A DNA stretch of 16,212 bases from Woeseiaceae bacterium (GTDB taxonomy: Bacteria > Pseudomonadota > Gammaproteobacteria > Steroidobacterales > Woeseiaceae). The stretch covers positions 1 to 16,212 of the forward strand of contig JAKEGN010000382.1 of assembly GCA_022615525.1 (NCBI GenBank), in the 5' to 3' direction. Positions 7,824-14,024 of this stretch are shown piece by piece. A model generated the notes under the pieces. That model was given only the letters and a program-made list of their open reading frames with translations. It was not told the DNA's origin and made no database searches. The position numbers and the translations under genes are program-made. How positions within the stretch are numbered: the stretch's first letter is position 1; each line of letters begins with the position of its first letter.

Positions 7824-9116
7824 TCAATGAGCATGCGCGTTGTCCGCAAGCGACCGGTCGAGGATATCCAGCATGTAGTCTGCGTCGCTGGTCGAAATTA
7901 CCATCGGTGGACGGAGCTTCAGAATGTTGTCGTCCGGCCCGATGGAGCCGGTCAGCACGCCACGCTCACGCAGGTCATTTACGATCGTTGCCGCCAGTTC
8001 GGTTGCCGGTGTGCGCGCTTCGCGATCACTGACGAGCTCGACAGCAAGAAAAAGTCCCGTACCGCGCACTTCACCGATGCATTCGTGCCGCTTCGCCAGC
8101 GACCTGAGGCCGTCGGTCAGGTGCTCCCCGACCCGCAATGCATTCTGCTGCAGATTCTCTTTTTCGATTACGTCGAGTACCGCAAGGCCGGCAGCGCAGG
8201 AAACCGGATTGCCGCCGAAGGTATTGAAATAGTGACCGTGCGTACTGAACTGTTGCACGAGCTCCCGACGCGTGACAATTGCCGACAATGGATGGCCGTT
8301 GCCCATGGGCTTGCCCATGGTGACGATATCCGGAATGAAACTGTCGGCCTGGTAGCCCCAGAAATTCCTGCCGGTACGACCGAACCCGGGCTGCACTTCA
8401 TCGGCAATGAATATGCCACCGGCAGCGCGAATGATTTCCGCGCACTTCCTCAAATAGCCGGGCGGCGGCGCAACCACGCCACAACTCGAGGCGATGGTAT
8501 CGATTATGAACGCTGCAGGCTTGATGCCGCGGTTCGCAAGCGTTTCCAGCGCCTCGTGCGCGTGTGCTGCGTACTTTTCACCGGCATCGCTGCCACGATA
8601 GCGGCCGCGATAGGTATCCGGTCGCGGTACGGTTACCACGTAATCCGGCACTTCGTCCGCGGGGATGTCTTCCGTCGAGATCTCGTAAATAGCTTTGGTA
8701 TTGCCGTGGTAGGCGTACTCCGTGACGATGATGCCGGTACCACCGGTGCAGGTTCGTGCTATTCGCAGCGCCAGTTCGTTGGCCTCACTGCCCGTGCAGC
8801 AGAACATTGCGGTGTCGAGTTCTCGTGGAAACTTGCCGGTCAGGCGTTCCGCGTAGTCGAGCACGTTGCCGTGGAGATAACGGGTATGCGTGTTCAGCAG
8901 CTTCATCTGCTTGCACACGGCTTCGACAACTTGCGCATGGCAATGCCCGACATGCGCCACGTTGTTGTACATGTCGAGGTATTTCCTGCCATCGGCGTCG
9001 TAGAGCCACACGCCCTCGCCGCGAACCAGGTGCACCGGATTCCTGTAAAACAGCCGATATGCCGGACCGAGCAGTTTCCTGCGCCGCGCAAGCATCGCAT
9101 CGGTGTTCGGTTTCAA
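7824..9116 (-). CDS. class III PLP-dependent aminotransferase (AGXT2/AGXT2L-like)
   Basis: This 430-residue protein is a fold-type I PLP enzyme of aminotransferase class III. Visible signatures are the GSEAN phosphate-binding loop (109-113), IADEVQPGFGRTG with D239 for the pyridine nitrogen, and TMGKPMGNGHP with the Schiff-base lysine K269. The MGKPMGNGHP form is more like the AGXT2L/phospho-lyase branch than classical GABA aminotransferases, so a lyase activity is possible. The start is TTG at 9116: GAGGG lies 7 bases upstream, while the in-frame ATG at 9095 has no ribosome site; an in-frame TAG about 50 bases upstream excludes a much longer protein. It is the first gene of the seven-gene operon and probably handles an amino group of the imported or oxidised substrate. 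Class is firm, substrate unknown. Confidence 0.9.
   Translation of the reverse strand: MKPNTDAMLARRRKLLGPAYRLFYRNPVHLVRGEGVWLYDADGRKYLDMYNNVAHVGHCHAQVVEAVCKQMKLLNTHTRYLHGNVLDYAERLTGKFPRELDTAMFCCTGSEANELALRIARTCTGGTGIIVTEYAYHGNTKAIYEISTEDIPADEVPDYVVTVPRPDTYRGRYRGSDAGEKYAAHAHEALETLANRGIKPAAFIIDTIASSCGVVAPPPGYLRKCAEIIRAAGGIFIADEVQPGFGRTGRNFWGYQADSFIPDIVTMGKPMGNGHPLSAIVTRRELVQQFSTHGHYFNTFGGNPVSCAAGLAVLDVIEKENLQQNALRVGEHLTDGLRSLAKRHECIGEVRGTGLFLAVELVSDREARTPATELAATIVNDLRERGVLTGSIGPDDNILKLRPPMVISTSDADYMLDILDRSLADNAHAH
9104..9108 (-). other. not a separate site: in-frame region between TTG and ATG starts of the aminotransferase
   Basis: This stretch lies between the two candidate starts (TTG at 9116 and ATG at 9095). 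It encodes PNT-like residues with no ribosome-binding sequence before the ATG, which is why the upstream TTG was preferred. Confidence 0.3.
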
Positions 9117-9414
9117 TCGCCAGCCCTCGCAACCATTTGCACGCCTGGTGAAATCCGTCTATAACAGCGTCCGCCCGCCAATGTGCGATGGACCCGAGCG
9201 TCTTACGCGTTTTTGCTTGCTCGCGCAATATGCGGCACCGGGTTACAGGGTGACCTGCGACAACGGCCACAATGGCGACAAGCAAGGAAGGATGCCGGGC
9301 GCTGGTGTTGGCACTGTCAGACGAAATATTTCCGCTTTGCTTGCGATTGGCCAGAACCGATGGCGCCGGTCCTGTTCAGAGCGCAAAAGTTCAAGAAATC
9401 ACAGGGGTTTGTTC
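9117..9414. other. intergenic region between divergent aminotransferase operon and small lipoprotein gene
   Basis: About 300 bases carry no convincing gene on either strand. It must contain the minus-strand promoter of the seven-gene operon. The only AT-rich candidate I see is TTATAG near 9160-9167 (minus), without a good -35 box at normal spacing, so an activator-dependent or alternative-sigma promoter is possible. GAGGG just above 9116 (minus) is the ribosome site of the aminotransferase. On the plus strand, AGGGG at 9403-9407 is the ribosome site of the small lipoprotein. I saw no regulator gene, riboswitch-like stem or clear operator. Confidence 0.5.
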
Positions 9415-9622
9415 GTGAAAATGTTGTTCCTGCTGCTGGCCCTTGGCGCTTGCCTGTGCGTCAACAGGTACCGAAAAAACGTCAACTGAAGAAAACGCCG
9501 CACAGTCCGAGCCCGGAGTGCGCAAGGTATGCCGAAACGTGCGGTCGTCGGGATCATCCACCGGCTCACGCGTCAACTCCGAACGGGTCTGCGAAACGGT
9601 CATCGAGACCGCAGCGGAATGA
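9415..9622 (+). pseudogene. small lipoprotein gene with an apparent one-base frameshift
   Basis: AGGGG at 9403-9407 stands 7 bases before GTG 9415, which opens VKMLFLLLALGAC, a good lipoprotein signal with C13 after the LGA lipobox. That frame stops early at 9487-9489. Moving +1 in about 9440-9465 gives a continuous tail of about 50 residues beginning ASTGTEKTSTEENAAQ and ending in TAAE before TGA at 9620-9622. The tail contains KVCRNVR, then GSRVNSERVCET: two cysteines 19 residues apart with a GSR element between. That pattern resembles, from memory, a family of small exported proteins with a C...GSR...C core in proteobacteria. The 208-base length is 3n+1, as one inserted base would give. 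It could be a pseudogene, a sequencing or assembly error, or a real frameshift site; an A6 run lies at about 9473-9478. It converges on the pssA-like gene 16 bp away. Confidence 0.55.
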
Positions 9623-9638
9623 CACCGAAGCAGGCTGC

Positions 9639-10388
9639 TTAGTCGTCCCTGGTGATCCGGCCGGCAATGATTCCCGTGATCAGCAGGAACAACGCCATCG
9701 CCAGCAGGAACTCGGGATAACTTCGCGTTATTCCGCAATAGTAGGTCGATACGATGACGAAGACCTGAAACGCGTTGATCAGGTGGCTGTCCCGTTTCAC
9801 GATCTTCGGATAACGAATCGTCGAAATCATCCCCAGCGCCAGAACGAACATCCCCACGGGAAGGTAGGCATGCAAGGGCAGCAACTCGGCGATTTCCGGG
9901 TACGTTGCCAGCACGATGATTGACGTCGACACCAGCCCGCCCCCCGCCGCGGTCGTCGGAATGCCGGCAAACCAGCCGCTGCGTGGCTCCCCTGTCGTCA
10001 GGTTGAATCGCGCCAGCCGCATGGCTCCGGCCAGCACGAAAACAGCGACGGAAAGCACCAATACCCAGTAAGCACCGGAATCGACCTCGACGCCACCGAT
10101 CTGGATGCCCGTCTGGAAAACCAGCAGGGCGGGCGCTACGCAAAACGAAACCAGGTCCGCCATCGAATCGAACTCGGCGCCGAAACTCGAGGTCGCTTTG
10201 AGCAATCGTGCAGCGACACCGTCCATCACATCGAGCAGCGCACACCATATGATCATCCACCCGGCGAGTTCGATATTGCCGAGTTGCCCGGTCACCACTG
10301 AGGTCAGGCCCAGCACCAGGCTCGCCGCTGTAAAGCTGTTCGGGATGGTGTAACGAAGAATACTCAAGCGAAATCCGCTGATGGCCAT
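9639..10388 (-). CDS. pssA: CDP-alcohol phosphatidyltransferase, probably phosphatidylserine synthase
   Basis: From ATG at 10388 this is a 249-residue protein with several membrane helices. It carries the complete CDP-alcohol phosphatidyltransferase motif: D53-xx-D56-G57-xx-A60-R61, eight residues, G70-xxx-D74-xxx-D78. Further on, MRLARFN and a GWFAGIPTTAAGG block resemble the Bacillus-type (subclass II) phosphatidylserine synthases, which join CDP-diacylglycerol and serine at the membrane as the first step to phosphatidylethanolamine. The reading frame is open for a further 62 codons upstream, but that part looks like shadow sequence; the membrane domain begins right after ATG 10388 (MAISGFRLSILRYTIPNSF). 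I see no strong ribosome site. It stands alone, convergent with the small lipoprotein gene. A different alcohol acceptor is possible; the superfamily is certain. Confidence 0.85.
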   Translation of the reverse strand: MAISGFRLSILRYTIPNSFTAASLVLGLTSVVTGQLGNIELAGWMIIWCALLDVMDGVAARLLKATSSFGAEFDSMADLVSFCVAPALLVFQTGIQIGGVEVDSGAYWVLVLSVAVFVLAGAMRLARFNLTTGEPRSGWFAGIPTTAAGGGLVSTSIIVLATYPEIAELLPLHAYLPVGMFVLALGMISTIRYPKIVKRDSHLINAFQVFVIVSTYYCGITRSYPEFLLAMALFLLITGIIAGRITRDD

Positions 10389-10468
10389 TGAATTGCGGGC
10401 TATTCTGCATGTCGAGGGCTTCGAAGGCCAGAAATCGGACCCGCGGTGTACCCTGGCGCGCCCCGCCA

Positions 10469-10561
10469 GTGAAATGCGTGGTCCTGGCGTTACCCTTGTG
10501 GCTGCCTGCCAACGCGCATGCCTCGATTTTCCAAGGGGAGACCCTTGACGCAGTGGCCGAT
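10469..10561 (+). pseudogene. 5' fragment of a small exported or inner-membrane protein gene of an efflux-operon type
   Basis: On the plus strand, GTG 10469 opens a signal-peptide-like stretch (VKCVVLALPLWLPANAHA), followed by SIFQGETLDAVAD. After residue 31 (about 10561) the frame continues without any similarity I can recognise, in low-complexity basic sequence, to a stop at 10655-10657 inside the 3' end of the opposite HlyD gene. From memory, a hydrophobic leader followed by GETLDxVAD-like sequence opens small membrane proteins (YiaW/DUF3302-like) that precede HlyD genes in efflux operons; in those the next part is a membrane helix and a VLPEKIAEKR-type segment, absent here. No clear ribosome site is seen. 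I read it as a truncated remnant with the break near 10560. The open frame itself is visible; the family link is uncertain. Confidence 0.45.
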
Positions 10562-10595
10562 TCGAGCGCGTCATCGAATCCGTCCGCGCGGCAAA

Positions 10596-10629
10596 TTAGC
10601 CGCCGGCCACCTGTTTCTCCCAGGGCTAA
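10596..10629. repeat. imperfect inverted repeat over the HlyD stop codon
   Basis: TTAGCC (10596-10601) pairs with GGCTAA (10624-10629), and CCTG/CAGG can pair inside. It overlaps the HlyD stop codon (10626-10628, minus). There is no T-tract, so it is a poor rho-independent terminator. It may simply be chance, but it lies at the proposed junction between the plus-strand fragment and the cassette. Confidence 0.3.
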
Positions 10630-11858
10630 TGTCCGCCTGAAAAGACGAGCACCTTGAACGGCATGAGCGTCGCCTGGATGCGCAGGATCAGCGCATGAAC
10701 AAGCCCTATCGAACCGAGGGCATGCAACCCAAAGGACTGCAGCCCGCCGACCCCGGGCGCCTGCATGTCCTCGTGGAAGCTCGTGTACAGGTTCGCGATG
10801 CAGTTGCTGCCGCGTGGCAGATCGTCGAGTGCACCCTCGTATAAAGGCTCGAGCAGGACGGTAATGCTGCCGGGCTTCGCCACTTGCTCGATACCGATGA
10901 GCTGGTCGGTGGCTCGTATCTGCCCCCCGGCGACCACGTCCTGAACCTCGGTCACGACCATGGGAACGATCTCCCAGGGCTTGGCGATGCACGCCACCTC
11001 GCCAATCATGCCTGGCTTTATCACGCGGGCCTCGATCTGGCTGAACCCTGCGACAAGGCCTACCACCCTCGCATCCGGAACGAGGATGCCCGCGGGCCGC
11101 AGCATCGGGTTGACGATGTCGCCCGGGCGGAGGGCGAATTGCTGGAGGATGCCGTCGGTGCTGGCTTTGATCAGCGTCCGGTCCACCATGGTCTGCGCCC
11201 GCTGGAGCTCGCCTTCTGCCGTCGCGATCTGGGCAGGAATTTCTGCCTCGAGCTGCGCCTTGACTGCGTCGCGGGCCGCTCTGGCCGCAATGAGCGAGGC
11301 CTGTTCGGCCTTGACATCGACCAGTGCCGTTTCGACGTCGCGCTCGGCGACGGCATCGGGATTGAGTTCAAACAACTCCGCGCGTGTGTCGTACTCGTCC
11401 TGCGCCTGCCGCAGACTCGCCTGCGCCCGGGCGATGTCGGCTTCGGCCCGGGCCAGGTCGGCACGGCCTCGGACTTCGGACGCGCGCAGCTGAGCAACCC
11501 TGGCCTCTGCCGTCTTGAGCTCCGCCTCCTGCCGGGAGCTGTCGAGCCGGAAGAGGGGCTCGCCGGCTGTCACGCGCTGGTTGACGCCGACATAGACCTC
11601 GGCGACGCGGCCGATGTCCTCCGTCAGGATGGTGACGGTGCGGAACACGGAGTTGGCAGCCATGGTCGACGGGTGTAAGTAGAACACCGTGGTGATCAGG
11701 CTGACCGTGAGCAGAAGGCAGAGCGTGATTCCCCAGCGCAGCTCAAACCAGACGGAGAAGAACGTGATCTCCTGCCCGATACGTTTTCCCTGCACGAAGC
11801 GACGGAAGAGGTAATCGGGCAGGATCGTAAGCAAAGAACAGACTGTAAGTTCCAGCAT
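10626..11858 (-). CDS. HlyD-family membrane fusion protein (periplasmic adaptor)
   Basis: This 410-residue protein has an N-terminal polar segment and one membrane anchor at about residues 41-62. It is followed by the first half of a lipoyl domain (VAEVYVGVNQRVTAGEPLFRLD, about 85-106, read here in parts), a long Ala/Glu/Arg-rich coiled coil at about 108-225, and the second lipoyl half (LIKASTDGILQQFALRPGDIV region, about 229-249). The beta-barrel part follows, and a hydrophobic stretch occurs near the C-terminus. This is the adaptor that bridges an inner-membrane transporter to an outer-membrane channel. The start is firm: GGAGG lies 8 bases before ATG 11858, inside the stop region of the preceding gene, 3 bp away. 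The longer N-terminus before the anchor and the accompanying small membrane protein resemble the YiaV type more than AcrA or EmrA. Substrate unknown. Confidence 0.88.
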   Translation of the reverse strand: MLELTVCSLLTILPDYLFRRFVQGKRIGQEITFFSVWFELRWGITLCLLLTVSLITTVFYLHPSTMAANSVFRTVTILTEDIGRVAEVYVGVNQRVTAGEPLFRLDSSRQEAELKTAEARVAQLRASEVRGRADLARAEADIARAQASLRQAQDEYDTRAELFELNPDAVAERDVETALVDVKAEQASLIAARAARDAVKAQLEAEIPAQIATAEGELQRAQTMVDRTLIKASTDGILQQFALRPGDIVNPMLRPAGILVPDARVVGLVAGFSQIEARVIKPGMIGEVACIAKPWEIVPMVVTEVQDVVAGGQIRATDQLIGIEQVAKPGSITVLLEPLYEGALDDLPRGSNCIANLYTSFHEDMQAPGVGGLQSFGLHALGSIGLVHALILRIQATLMPFKVLVFSGGH

Positions 11859-11861
11859 GGT

Positions 11862-12317
11862 TCAGCCTCCGTGCGCTTCGCGAGGCCCTTGCGGGTCGGG
11901 TGACTCGGGTTTTGCGGCTGGCGAATGCGGCGCATGCGCCTCTGTCTCTGCGTGTTCCTGTGCCTGCTGCACCTCGCCGGGGTCGGGCAGCCCGGCCATC
12001 TTGCTCAGCGACCGCGCCATGGTGGCGAGCGGGGTTGTGAAATCTGGAAACCGCACAAACGCAAGCAGAAGCCCCGCTACCCAGAAGGCATGATTGTGCG
12101 TAAAGAGCGCGAGCAGCCCCAGCACTGCCACGAACTGGTACTGTATCTTTTCGCCGCGGTGCGCCAGATGTTCGGGCAGCGCATGCAGTCTCCAGTAGAC
12201 AAGCCCGATGCCGATAATGAAAAGCAACAGGAAGATCGCAGTGCCCACCAAAAGCACGTCCGTATCGCCGGGCTGCGTGATGAAGATCGGCAAATGGTCC
12301 GTCGCAGCCGGATTCAT
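11862..12317 (-). CDS. small inner-membrane protein of the efflux cassette (YiaW/DUF3302-like architecture)
   Basis: From ATG 12317 the protein has 151 residues. Residues about 22-42 form one membrane helix (VLLVGTAIFLLLFIIGIGLV region), followed by WRLHALPEHLAHRGEKIQ. A second hydrophobic region follows (LGLLALFTHNHAFWVAGLLLAFV), then a polar, Pro/Glu/His-rich tail of about 60 residues. The helix, LPE-x-A-x-R segment and second helix resemble the small partner proteins encoded beside YiaV-type HlyD genes; I am not certain of the family. A GTG ten codons upstream (12347) keeps the frame open, but its ribosome-like AGGA touches it, whereas AAAGGG precedes the ATG by about 12 bases. The stop overlaps the HlyD ribosome site, so the two are translationally linked. 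It may be a pump accessory or assembly factor. Confidence 0.75.
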   Translation of the reverse strand: MNPAATDHLPIFITQPGDTDVLLVGTAIFLLLFIIGIGLVYWRLHALPEHLAHRGEKIQYQFVAVLGLLALFTHNHAFWVAGLLLAFVRFPDFTTPLATMARSLSKMAGLPDPGEVQQAQEHAETEAHAPHSPAAKPESPDPQGPREAHGG

Positions 12318-12387
12318 TGTCGTGGTTGTCCCTTTAATAAAACCCACTCCTGCCGTGTTCGGCGATTGAAATCTGCTGGTTGCCTAC

Positions 12388-13821
12388 TCATTGTTCGGGA
12401 GCGGCCGTGGCCGTGACCATCGGTTCCGCGAAGCTGCCGCCGAGTGCCAGGTGCAGGTTTACGCGCTGCACCAGTTGCTCGCTCTGCACACGCAGCAGCG
12501 CCATGCGTGCCGACTGCACCTGCATTTGCTGCTGCAGGACGGGGCGCAGGTCCTGCCGGCCGGCGCGATAAGTCGCCAGGTCCGATTCGAACGCGCGCTG
12601 CTGATCAGCCAGCGTCCGCGTGAGCAGTTCGATCCGTTCCGCCAGCAGCCGGGACGTCCCCAGCGCGTTCTCGACGTCACCGATGGCGGTCAGCGCCTGG
12701 CTGGCGTACCTTGCCAGCGCCTCGACTTGTTCGGCAGTGCGCACGGCGACCTGGGCCTTCAGCTGGCCGCCCTGGTAGATCGGCGCGAGCAGCCCCGCGC
12801 CGACGCTGAAGGCGGGGTTCTCGTAATCTTCCTTGAACTCCAGCACTTCGCTGCTGAGTGTGCCGAACCCGGCGTTGAGAGAGAACTGCGGAAGCCGCGC
12901 CGCCTTGGCCTCGCCGACACGATCAAAGGCCGCCGCTACGCGCCGCTCCGCGGCGACCATGTCGGGACGGCGCTCGAGCATGTCCAGCGGCATGCCGACC
13001 GGCACGGGCCCAGGCAGCGCCGGGAACGCCTCGCCCGCTTGCAGTTCCGTCGCCGGATAGCGCCCGAGAATCAACTCGAGCGACCGCGAGGCCTGTTCGT
13101 TGGCCTGTTGCGCCTGCCGCACCATGTCCTCCAGGGTGCCGAGGTTGGCGCGCGCCAGCGCGACGTCCCGCCCCCTGTCGATGCCCACCTGCTGCCGGGC
13201 CTCGGAAAGCTGAAGGAGTTGCCGTGCTGCCTGCGCCATGGAGGTCGCTGCTTCCAGGTTGAGCCGGGCCTCGGTGGCGATAAACCAGCTGCGGGCCACT
13301 TGCGCAGCCAGCGACTGGCGCGCGAACTCGAAGTCGGCCTGCGCCGAAGCGTAGCTGAATTCCGCAGCGCTACTGCCGTAGCGCAATCGGCCCCACAGGT
13401 CGAGTTCCCAGGCGGCCGAAAACATCAGTCCCTGCAATCCGGAGGAGAAATCGCTTGCGCCGGAACTGTTACCGGTCGCCCTACCAGCCAGGTTCACTGA
13501 CGGCCACAGGGCGCCACGGGCAATTTCGGCGTACGCCGCCGACTGCTCGACGCGGGACGCAGCGACCCGCAGGTCGGGGTTGCGCGAGATGGCCTCGTCG
13601 ACCAGGGCATCCAGGCGCGGATCAGCAAAAGTCCGCAGCCACTGGTCGCCGACCGGCCCCGCAGCGGGCTGGCCGGTACTCCACTCGGCACGGATCTCCG
13701 TGCCTTGCAGCGCGGATTCCCGAAGTTCCTCCGGGGCGGGCGGCGCGGTGATTACGCAGCCGCCCAGAACGACCATCACGGCAAGCGAAAGCGTCTTGTG
13801 CCTGAGAGTCAAGTTGGTCAA
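12388..13821 (-). CDS. outer-membrane efflux lipoprotein, NodT/OprM family
   Basis: The 477-residue protein has a lipoprotein signal ending VVLGGC (C22 lipidated). It then has two tandem TolC-type repeats with long coiled helices. Family landmarks are WLRTFADPRLDALVDEAISRNPDLRVAASRV-like sequence after the leader, FSAAWELDLWGRLR about residue 135-150, and PDMVAAERRVAAAFDRVGEAKAARLPQFSLNAGFG in the second half. Such proteins form the trimeric outer-membrane exit channel of tripartite pumps. The start is TTG at 13821, with AAGG about 10 bases upstream; TTG at 13812 is an alternative. It is the first gene of the three-gene cassette, 70 bp before the small membrane protein. No RND, MFS or ABC pump gene is linked, so the inner-membrane partner must be elsewhere or be unconventional. 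Confidence 0.92.
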   Translation of the reverse strand: MTNLTLRHKTLSLAVMVVLGGCVITAPPAPEELRESALQGTEIRAEWSTGQPAAGPVGDQWLRTFADPRLDALVDEAISRNPDLRVAASRVEQSAAYAEIARGALWPSVNLAGRATGNSSGASDFSSGLQGLMFSAAWELDLWGRLRYGSSAAEFSYASAQADFEFARQSLAAQVARSWFIATEARLNLEAATSMAQAARQLLQLSEARQQVGIDRGRDVALARANLGTLEDMVRQAQQANEQASRSLELILGRYPATELQAGEAFPALPGPVPVGMPLDMLERRPDMVAAERRVAAAFDRVGEAKAARLPQFSLNAGFGTLSSEVLEFKEDYENPAFSVGAGLLAPIYQGGQLKAQVAVRTAEQVEALARYASQALTAIGDVENALGTSRLLAERIELLTRTLADQQRAFESDLATYRAGRQDLRPVLQQQMQVQSARMALLRVQSEQLVQRVNLHLALGGSFAEPMVTATAAPEQ

Positions 13822-13846
13822 TGCAGCGTCGCCTTCGCAAATCCCG

Positions 13847-13876
13847 ATGTTATTCGATGGGGTCGGCGCGAAGCAA
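13847..13876 (-). promoter_or_regulatory. possible sigma-70 promoter of the efflux cassette
   Basis: On the minus strand TTGCTT (13876-13871) and TAACAT (13852-13847) are separated by 18 bases, 26 bases before the TTG start of the outer-membrane lipoprotein gene. The match is weak (3 of 6 and 4 of 6). If real, the promoter lies within the scar that contains the plus-strand gene fragment. Confidence 0.25.
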
Positions 13877-14024
13877 TGCAGACTCCGGCATCCCCGCCCG
13901 CGCGCGTCGCAGGAATTCGGCTCGTTCCGGATTCACCGCTGCCGGCCGCGTCTCGCAGGCCGCATACGCATTGCAGATGATCTCGCTCGGCACCGCGTGG
14001 GAGATGGACCTCTGGGGGCGTTTA
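13860..14024 (+). pseudogene. fragment of a second NodT-type outer-membrane factor gene, opposite strand
   Basis: On the plus strand, in the frame of 13821, residues encoded from about 13914 to 14024 read NSARSGFTAAGRVSQAAYAL, then QMISLGTAWEMDLWGRL. The intact outer-membrane factor on the minus strand has the matching block SGLQGLMFSAAWELDLWGRL preceded by a similar Ser/Gly/Ala-rich stretch. AWE[ML]DLWGRL is a hallmark of the NodT/OprM family. The fragment has no start, leader or second half. It stops exactly where the VIT1-like gene ends on the other strand (its stop codon occupies 14022-14024), so the downstream part was removed at that junction. The left limit is uncertain; before about 13914 the resemblance fades and a frame change is possible. 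I regard it as a decayed remnant of another efflux operon. Confidence 0.6.

Noticed and set aside
9104..9108. A separate regulatory site between the two aminotransferase starts
   Set aside because: Nothing there beyond coding sequence. The feature entry for this stretch only records why the upstream start was chosen and should not be counted as a site.
7827..9164. Plus-strand open frame of 445 codons opposite the aminotransferase
   Set aside because: Antisense shadow of a clear PLP enzyme, with no leader, motif or ribosome site.
10388..10574. 62-codon N-terminal extension of the phosphatidylserine synthase-like protein
   Set aside because: The added sequence is basic and unstructured, and family proteins begin with the short segment before the first helix, matching ATG 10388.
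9391..10992. Long minus-strand open frame (533 codons) across the pssA-like region
   Set aside because: It overlaps the CDP-alcohol phosphatidyltransferase in another frame, is rich in Arg/Gly/Ala with no domain pattern, and overlaps the 3' part of the HlyD gene. It is a high-GC shadow.
12318..12347. GTG start ten codons upstream for the small membrane protein
   Set aside because: The AGGA sequence touches the GTG directly, leaving no spacing, and the extra residues (GFIKGTTTT) add nothing recognisable. The ATG at 12317 is preferred but not proven.
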